Source: Acidobacteriota bacterium (GTDB taxonomy: Bacteria; Acidobacteriota; Blastocatellia; Pyrinomonadales; Pyrinomonadaceae). From it: a DNA stretch of 47,180 bases. Location of the stretch: the NCBI GenBank assembly GCA_029557535.1, contig JAKQII010000283.1:1-47180 (forward strand). The letters are read 5' to 3'. The notes under the pieces are model-generated. The model was given only the letters and a program-made list of their open reading frames with translations. It was not told where the DNA came from and ran no database searches. This document shows positions 42,454-47,180 of the stretch, in pieces (within the stretch, counting starts at the first letter, position 1; each line of letters starts with the position of its first letter). The translations under genes and the position numbers were made by a program.

Positions 42454-44331
42454 ATGTGCGGTATTGCGGGCATATTCAATCAACAAGACGGCAGGGCATC
42501 GCTCGACGTCGCGGAACAGATGGGGCTGGTTATGACCCATCGCGGACCGGACAATTTCGGAACGGCGCGTCGCGACGACATCGCCATGTCGCATAACCGT
42601 CTGAGTCTGCTCGATCTGTCGGACGCCGCCAATCAGCCGTTTCGGAACGACCGTTATCTGCTTAGCTACAACGGAGAGATCTATAACTTCAAATCGCTGC
42701 GGAAGAAGTTGGAGGAGACCCGCGGCGTTGAGTTCAAAACGACCTCTGATACCGAAGTCCTCTTTCATTCGCTTATCGAGTTCGGCATCGACGACACGCT
42801 CGCCGAGATCAACGGCATGTTTGCGTTCGCATTCTATGATGCGCACGAGAAGCGCGTCTTTCTTGCTCGGGACAGGATGGGGATCAAGCCTCTCTATTAT
42901 TTTCAAACTGCTGGTAGCCTCTATTGGGCCTCAGAGGTCAAAGCGCTGGCCCGGTCGCTCGGTTTGACGCCCGATCCAATCCGGACGCTTCACGCAGCAA
43001 CGAACACTGCGGAAAAATCCGTCGTCCATACGCTTTTCAAAGGCGTATTTTCGGTCAATCCGGGCTGCTACGTTACGCTCGGGACGAGCGGTCCATTGCG
43101 GACGACGACCTACTACGACGTCGTCGACGAATTCGATCAGGACCAGTATCGTGAATTGAACGGCCTCAGTTCGGGGCAGGTCGTTTCCGAGTTTGACGGG
43201 CTTTTTAGCGACAGCGTCGAGCGAATGCTCGTCAGCGACGCGCCGATCGGGGCATTCGTCAGCGGCGGGATCGATTCGAGCATGATCTCGGCCGTCGCCG
43301 CCGGCTTCAACGCCGACATCAAGCTGTTCACGGCCAACATCATCGGCAGATATTCTGAGTTCGGGGACGTCGAAACATTGTCGCGGCATCTCCACAAGGA
43401 GGTCTTCGACTACAGGTTCGAGCCGGAAATGATGCTTCGTGACTGGGCCAACGTGACCTATTACTACGATTGTCCGATCGTCATTCACGTCAATGCGATC
43501 CCGTTTTCGAACGTCGCCCAGTTGGCGCGCGACACAGGGGTCAAGGCGGTGCTGACCGGTGAAGGTGCTGACGAACTCTTCCTTGGCTATCCGCCGCTGT
43601 TGACGCGGAGATACGTAGCGATGGCAACCGCGCCGGTCAGAGCGATCAAGTCGATCTACTCGGTATCGCCGAAGCTGAAGGAGTTTCTGTTCCCGGAAAG
43701 TGACGGCAAACCGATTTCGCTTGTCGGAAAATTGGTTCAGGGTTTTGAGTTGCAGGAGATGGAGGAACGGGCCGAAAGCGCGCTCTCCTTCCTCGGAAAC
43801 AAAGAGCGGCGTGAGCAAATGATGACGCTGACGATGATCCGTGAACATCTCGTAACTTTGCTTCACCGCAACGATCGCATGGGGATGATGGCCTCGATCG
43901 AGGCGCGCTTTCCGTTTCTGGATGAGAAGCTGGTCAAATTCGCGATAAACTTGCCGGCCCGTTTCAAGATCGCGCGGACATTTCGTTTTCACAATTATAA
44001 GCATCCGTTTCTGACGGACAAATGGATCGTCAGGAAGACCGCCGAAAAGTATCTGCCGGACGCCTTGGTAAATAAACGGAAGAATGGATTTCCGATGTAC
44101 GGACACAAGTTCATCCGGATCGGGGACGGGTTCTTCGCCAACGGCTGGATCGCGGACAGCCTTGGGCTCGACGCGGGCGCTCAGGAGCGACTGATAAGAA
44201 CCCAGGATCCCTATTTTGTCGCGAAATTGGCGTCGGTCGAGATCTTCGGACGGCTTTTTTCGCTGGGACAGACGGTCGAGCAGGTATCGGGCCACGTACT
44301 CGAACATGCAAGCGTAGTCGGAGTTGATTGA
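42454..44331 (+). CDS. Asparagine-synthase-like glutamine amidotransferase, second copy
   Basis: Class II glutamine amidotransferase of 625 residues: N-terminal nucleophile Cys2 (MCGIAGIFNQQDG), HRGPDNFG, SYNGEIYNF. The synthetase domain has FVSGGIDSSMISAV as the ATP pyrophosphatase loop and TGEGADELFLGY. It starts directly after the preceding stop codon without a spacer. Compared with the first copy (27876-29672) it shares only family motifs, so the two are not a recent duplication and probably act on different carboxylates. Composition returns to high GC here after the AT-richer block. Amidation of a sugar acid is the most plausible role; asparagine synthesis itself cannot be excluded. Confidence 0.9.
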   Translation: MCGIAGIFNQQDGRASLDVAEQMGLVMTHRGPDNFGTARRDDIAMSHNRLSLLDLSDAANQPFRNDRYLLSYNGEIYNFKSLRKKLEETRGVEFKTTSDTEVLFHSLIEFGIDDTLAEINGMFAFAFYDAHEKRVFLARDRMGIKPLYYFQTAGSLYWASEVKALARSLGLTPDPIRTLHAATNTAEKSVVHTLFKGVFSVNPGCYVTLGTSGPLRTTTYYDVVDEFDQDQYRELNGLSSGQVVSEFDGLFSDSVERMLVSDAPIGAFVSGGIDSSMISAVAAGFNADIKLFTANIIGRYSEFGDVETLSRHLHKEVFDYRFEPEMMLRDWANVTYYYDCPIVIHVNAIPFSNVAQLARDTGVKAVLTGEGADELFLGYPPLLTRRYVAMATAPVRAIKSIYSVSPKLKEFLFPESDGKPISLVGKLVQGFELQEMEERAESALSFLGNKERREQMMTLTMIREHLVTLLHRNDRMGMMASIEARFPFLDEKLVKFAINLPARFKIARTFRFHNYKHPFLTDKWIVRKTAEKYLPDALVNKRKNGFPMYGHKFIRIGDGFFANGWIADSLGLDAGAQERLIRTQDPYFVAKLASVEIFGRLFSLGQTVEQVSGHVLEHASVVGVD

Positions 44332-44333
44332 TT

Positions 44334-45839
44334 ATGTCGAACTCACTTTCACTGAATCGGAGACGGATAGTCGCCAAGGCCGTGCGGCAGGTTGTTTCAA
44401 GCGAATCCGCTCAACCGCAAAATCAAACGGCCGATCGACGGCGATCGATTGTCGCACTGATCCCACGCGGCGAGGTGATCCGGAATTTCGTTTACAGCGG
44501 TACGTTTGGCGCGCTCTCCGCCGATGCCGACTTGAACTTGCTGACGATTGAGGCGAATCGGGAGATCGACGCTGCGTTGCGCGAACAATTCGGGACGACA
44601 TTCCCTCTCGTCGAGAATCCCGAGCGCTGGGTCGTCCGATTTCAACGGGAGATCCTCGATCTTTCGCACAACCGCTGGGTCTGGTCGCGGGCGGCCCAGG
44701 AGCGCCATCGACTGCGGGATGCCGAGGCAGTCACGATCGCCGAGAAATCAAAGCGGTTCGTCAAGAAATCGCTCGCTTTGCCGTTCGCGAACAGGGCCGG
44801 ACTCGATTTTCTGGGGAGCTTGGAACGAACGTCCAGCCGTCTGTTTCGCCCGGACCGGCACTATGAAGAACTGTACCGTGAACTCAAGCCGACCCTGGTC
44901 TTCAACGGTTCGCATGTCCACAGCCGGAACGCGATCCAGGCGGTGCAGGCGGCGCAATGGATGGGAATTCCCACGGCGACGTTCATTTTCAGTTGGGACA
45001 ATCTGACCTCCCAAGGGCGGATAACCTTGCCGTACGATCATTTTCTGGTGTGGAATCAATCGCTGAAGCGGCAATTGCTCGAGATGTATGACTGGATCCG
45101 GGAAGATCAGGTCTTTGTCACCGGAACACCGCAGTTCGATTTCCATTTTGATCCAAAGTACTACTTGGATCGCCACGAATACTGCCGTTCCGTCGGGGCT
45201 GACCCGGCACGACCGATCGTCCTTTACACGACCGGAATGGCCAATCATATGCCGGGCGAACCCGAGATCGTCGAGCAGATCGCGGATATGCTGAATAAAC
45301 GGAGCGGGGACGCGCGCCCGCAGTTGCTCGTGAGGGTGTACGGCAAGGACCGGACGGGACGGTTCGACGAACTGAAGGGCCGCCGTCGTGACATTCTGTT
45401 CCCGGACGTTTCGTGGGAATCGTCATGGCTGACACCGAAACCCGAAGATTCGCCGGCGTTGGTCAACGCGCTCCGGCACTGCTCGCTTGGGATCAATGTC
45501 GCATCGACGGTTTCGCTCGAACTCTGTATGTTCAACAGGCCGGTGATCAATGTCGGGTACAATCCGGAAAGCGTCCCGACCGAAGTCTTATCGTACGCCG
45601 ATTACTACGAATTCGATCACTACCGTCCGATCGTCGAAAGCGGCGCAGTCAGCGTGGCGCACGATCCCGAGGAGATGCGCCGCCTGATAAACGAGGCTCT
45701 GGACGCGCCGGACGCCCGCCTGTGCGAGCGCACGAAATTGATCCGGAAGATGTTCGGTTCGACGCTCGACGGCCGTTCGCACTTACGAGTAGCGGAGGTC
45801 CTGCTTGAGCTTGCGGACCGTGAGGTGCGACAGGACTGA
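44334..45839 (+). CDS. GT-B-like polysaccharide biosynthesis transferase, copy 2
   Basis: Paralogue of the protein at 40909-42453, about 501 residues from ATG 44334, two bases after the amidotransferase stop; TTG 44328 is a possible earlier start. Shared motifs: PTATFIFSWDNLTSQGRI, VTGTPQFDFHFDPK, VLYTTGMANHMPG, and the C-terminal INVASTVSLELCMFN followed by RPVINVGYN. The first 50 residues are basic and poorly conserved. This gene uses G/C-ending codons like the start of the locus, whereas copy 1 is AT-richer, so the two copies had different histories. Probably transfers a glycosyl or phosphoglycosyl unit. Confidence 0.75.
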   Translation: MSNSLSLNRRRIVAKAVRQVVSSESAQPQNQTADRRRSIVALIPRGEVIRNFVYSGTFGALSADADLNLLTIEANREIDAALREQFGTTFPLVENPERWVVRFQREILDLSHNRWVWSRAAQERHRLRDAEAVTIAEKSKRFVKKSLALPFANRAGLDFLGSLERTSSRLFRPDRHYEELYRELKPTLVFNGSHVHSRNAIQAVQAAQWMGIPTATFIFSWDNLTSQGRITLPYDHFLVWNQSLKRQLLEMYDWIREDQVFVTGTPQFDFHFDPKYYLDRHEYCRSVGADPARPIVLYTTGMANHMPGEPEIVEQIADMLNKRSGDARPQLLVRVYGKDRTGRFDELKGRRRDILFPDVSWESSWLTPKPEDSPALVNALRHCSLGINVASTVSLELCMFNRPVINVGYNPESVPTEVLSYADYYEFDHYRPIVESGAVSVAHDPEEMRRLINEALDAPDARLCERTKLIRKMFGSTLDGRSHLRVAEVLLELADREVRQD

Positions 45840-46798
45840 TGGCCGACCTGACCCATACAATCTCGATCGTGACGCCGACGTATTTGAGGCCTGCCGAGGT
45901 CATCGGATTGCTGGACAACCTCGCCGGTCAGACCCTTCTTCCGACCGAGGTGATTCTCGTTGACGGGGCGTGCGAAGGCGAGTCGGAATCCGAGGAAGCG
46001 GTTGCCCGGGTCATCGCCGACTACCCGTTCCGGATCAACTATCTACGGAAGTCGGGCGGCACGGCGATCCAGCGGAACTTTGGTATCGACGCCGCAAATT
46101 CAGATTTGATCGCGTTCATCGATGACGACGTTCGGCTCGAATCGGATTTTCTTGAGGTAATCGCCGCGCGGTTTGCCGAAGACAAGACGTGCGAAATCGG
46201 CGGGATCGTCGGATACCGGACCAACGAGCACTTCAAGCTGAACGAGTCGGAACGTTGGCGCTGGTACAAGAGGCTGGGTCTCCTTCGGGTTTTCGAGCCC
46301 GGAAGGTACGATTTTGAAACCGGTTATCCGATCAATGCGAGCATGCAGGAACCGTTCTCGGGCACCCGACCTGTCGATTTCATGACGACGGCTTGCGCGG
46401 TCTGGCGGCGGGAAGTCTTTGAGTCGGGACTTCGCTTCCATGAATTCTTCAGGGATTATGGTGTTCTTGAGGATGCCCACCTCTCGCTGCAAGCCGCCAG
46501 GAATTGGAAACTCCTGCAATGCGGCGACGCGAAGTGCATCGAACTGCGTTCGCCGGTCGGTCGGATCGGTCGTCGCAAGATCGGATACAAGTCGGTGGTA
46601 AATTACTATTTTGTATTCTCCGAAATAGCCGGTCCGCTGTCGCTTGCCAGAAAGTTCAGGTTCTGGAGATATCAGGCATTCGAGTTCTTTCGGATTTCAA
46701 CATCGGCGATTCGGCGGAGAAACTGGGGCGACGTTCTCGATCTTCGCGGCAGGATCGATGGAGTTCTAAGGGTGGTGCGAGGACTGGATGAGCTCTAA
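45839..46798 (+). CDS. Family 2 glycosyltransferase
   Basis: GT-A fold transferase of 319 residues. Near the N-terminus it has ISIVTPTYLRPAEVIGLLDN, EVILVDGACEGES and AIQRNFGIDAANSDLIAFID, ending in the metal-binding DDDV. The acceptor-side motif EDAHLSLQA lies near residue 208. The C-terminal 80 residues are rich in Arg and aromatic residues and may lie on the membrane surface. The start overlaps the previous stop (TGATG). The substrate is unknown. Confidence 0.88.
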   Translation: MADLTHTISIVTPTYLRPAEVIGLLDNLAGQTLLPTEVILVDGACEGESESEEAVARVIADYPFRINYLRKSGGTAIQRNFGIDAANSDLIAFIDDDVRLESDFLEVIAARFAEDKTCEIGGIVGYRTNEHFKLNESERWRWYKRLGLLRVFEPGRYDFETGYPINASMQEPFSGTRPVDFMTTACAVWRREVFESGLRFHEFFRDYGVLEDAHLSLQAARNWKLLQCGDAKCIELRSPVGRIGRRKIGYKSVVNYYFVFSEIAGPLSLARKFRFWRYQAFEFFRISTSAIRRRNWGDVLDLRGRIDGVLRVVRGLDEL

Positions 46799-46874
46799 TG
46801 ACCGGGAAACCGACTGATTCAATTTTACAACGATCGGCAAATCAAGGTCAGGCCAACGAACAAACTATACCGAA

Positions 46875-47180
46875 ATGGGCAAAGTTGACACCGTCGTAAA
46901 AGAAAGGCTTCGGGTGCAAACCGAATACGAACGCAGAAAGACGGCGATTCAAGACGACCTTTATGCGCCGTGGCAGCCCGGAGAGATGCTGATGACATCA
47001 GAACGCAAAAGAATCGCGGCGTCGATGTTGAAGCGCATGGGGAAATTCCCTGACACGGGCGAAAGGTGTCTTGAAGTCGGCTACGGGAAACTGGGATGGC
47101 TTCCGGATCTATTGGCTTGGGGATTGCGTGAATGCGACTTGTACGGCATCGAACTTGATTCCGAACGAGCCAGACACGCC
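46875..47180 (+). CDS. SAM-dependent methyltransferase, cut by window end
   Basis: Partial gene with an open frame of 102 codons running off the right edge. After a charged helical start (DTVVKERLRVQTEYERRKTA) comes a class I methyltransferase motif I, CLEVGYGKLGWLPDLLAWG, followed by LYGIELDSERARH, where the acidic residue at the end of strand 2 would bind the ribose. The 76-base gap after the previous gene holds nothing recognisable. It shows that the locus continues past the window. Confidence 0.75.
   Translation, partial: MGKVDTVVKERLRVQTEYERRKTAIQDDLYAPWQPGEMLMTSERKRIAASMLKRMGKFPDTGERCLEVGYGKLGWLPDLLAWGLRECDLYGIELDSERARHA

Noticed and set aside
1-47180. CRISPR arrays, insertion sequences, tRNA or rRNA genes
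   Set aside because: No regularly spaced repeats, transposase motifs, terminal inverted repeats or tRNA/rRNA signatures were seen on reading; a dedicated search could still reveal a small RNA.

Overview
The window looks like a chromosomal segment of a moderately GC-rich (roughly 55-60 %) environmental Gram-negative bacterium. A member of the Acidobacteriota, perhaps Blastocatellia-like, is my best guess. The guess rests on gene style: VWFA-type secreted proteins, DUF4097-like secreted proteins, a membrane Ser/Thr kinase with a long activation loop, and TTG/GTG starts. It does not rest on any marker gene.

Left part, about 1-11.2 kb: envelope and housekeeping genes on the + strand. In order these are a DUF58 membrane protein, an ECF sigma factor with its zinc-binding anti-sigma factor, a secreted beta-strand-rich protein, a terminator, a Ser/Thr kinase with a polytopic C-terminal domain translationally coupled to a secreted VWFA protein, a secreted DUF4919-like protein, exonuclease VII large subunit (xseA), and a DUF2939-like membrane protein. 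At about 11.2-13.5 kb, two LuxR-type regulators lie back to back around an unusually long, AT-richer intergenic region. One has a receiver that has lost its phosphoacceptor.

From about 13.7 kb to the right edge, almost every gene serves a cell-surface polysaccharide, and many genes overlap by 1-4 bases. The order is: an export porin (Wza type); a polysaccharide co-polymerase/tyrosine kinase; NeuB-, NeuC- and NeuA-type enzymes for a CMP-nonulosonic acid; two NRPS-like proteins (FkbH-PCP-TE and A-PCP-TE) with their own Sfp-type phosphopantetheinyl transferase; a methyltransferase; an asparagine-synthase-like amidotransferase; an O-antigen ABC exporter (Wzm/Wzt with extended C-terminus); and two tandem five-bladed beta-propeller proteins. 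These are followed by WbqC-like, hexapeptide acyltransferase and DegT-family aminotransferase genes, glycosyltransferases, methyltransferases, a phytanoyl-CoA-dioxygenase-like protein, a second asparagine-synthase-like enzyme, and a methyltransferase cut off by the window end.

The most interesting unit is 20.4-27.0 kb. It is a self-contained carrier-protein acyl-loading system with no condensation or ketosynthase domain, fused into a sialic-acid-type polysaccharide operon. I infer that it makes thioester-bound glyceryl (FkbH branch) and a second, probably unusual acid (the adenylation domain lacks the Asp that normally holds the alpha-amino group). Its two thioesterase domains may hand these groups to an amino sugar or nonulosonic acid. 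An aminotransferase resembling those that make dTDP-4-amino-4,6-dideoxyglucose, with adjacent acyltransferase-like genes, supplies a plausible acceptor. All of this is inferred from sequence reading only.
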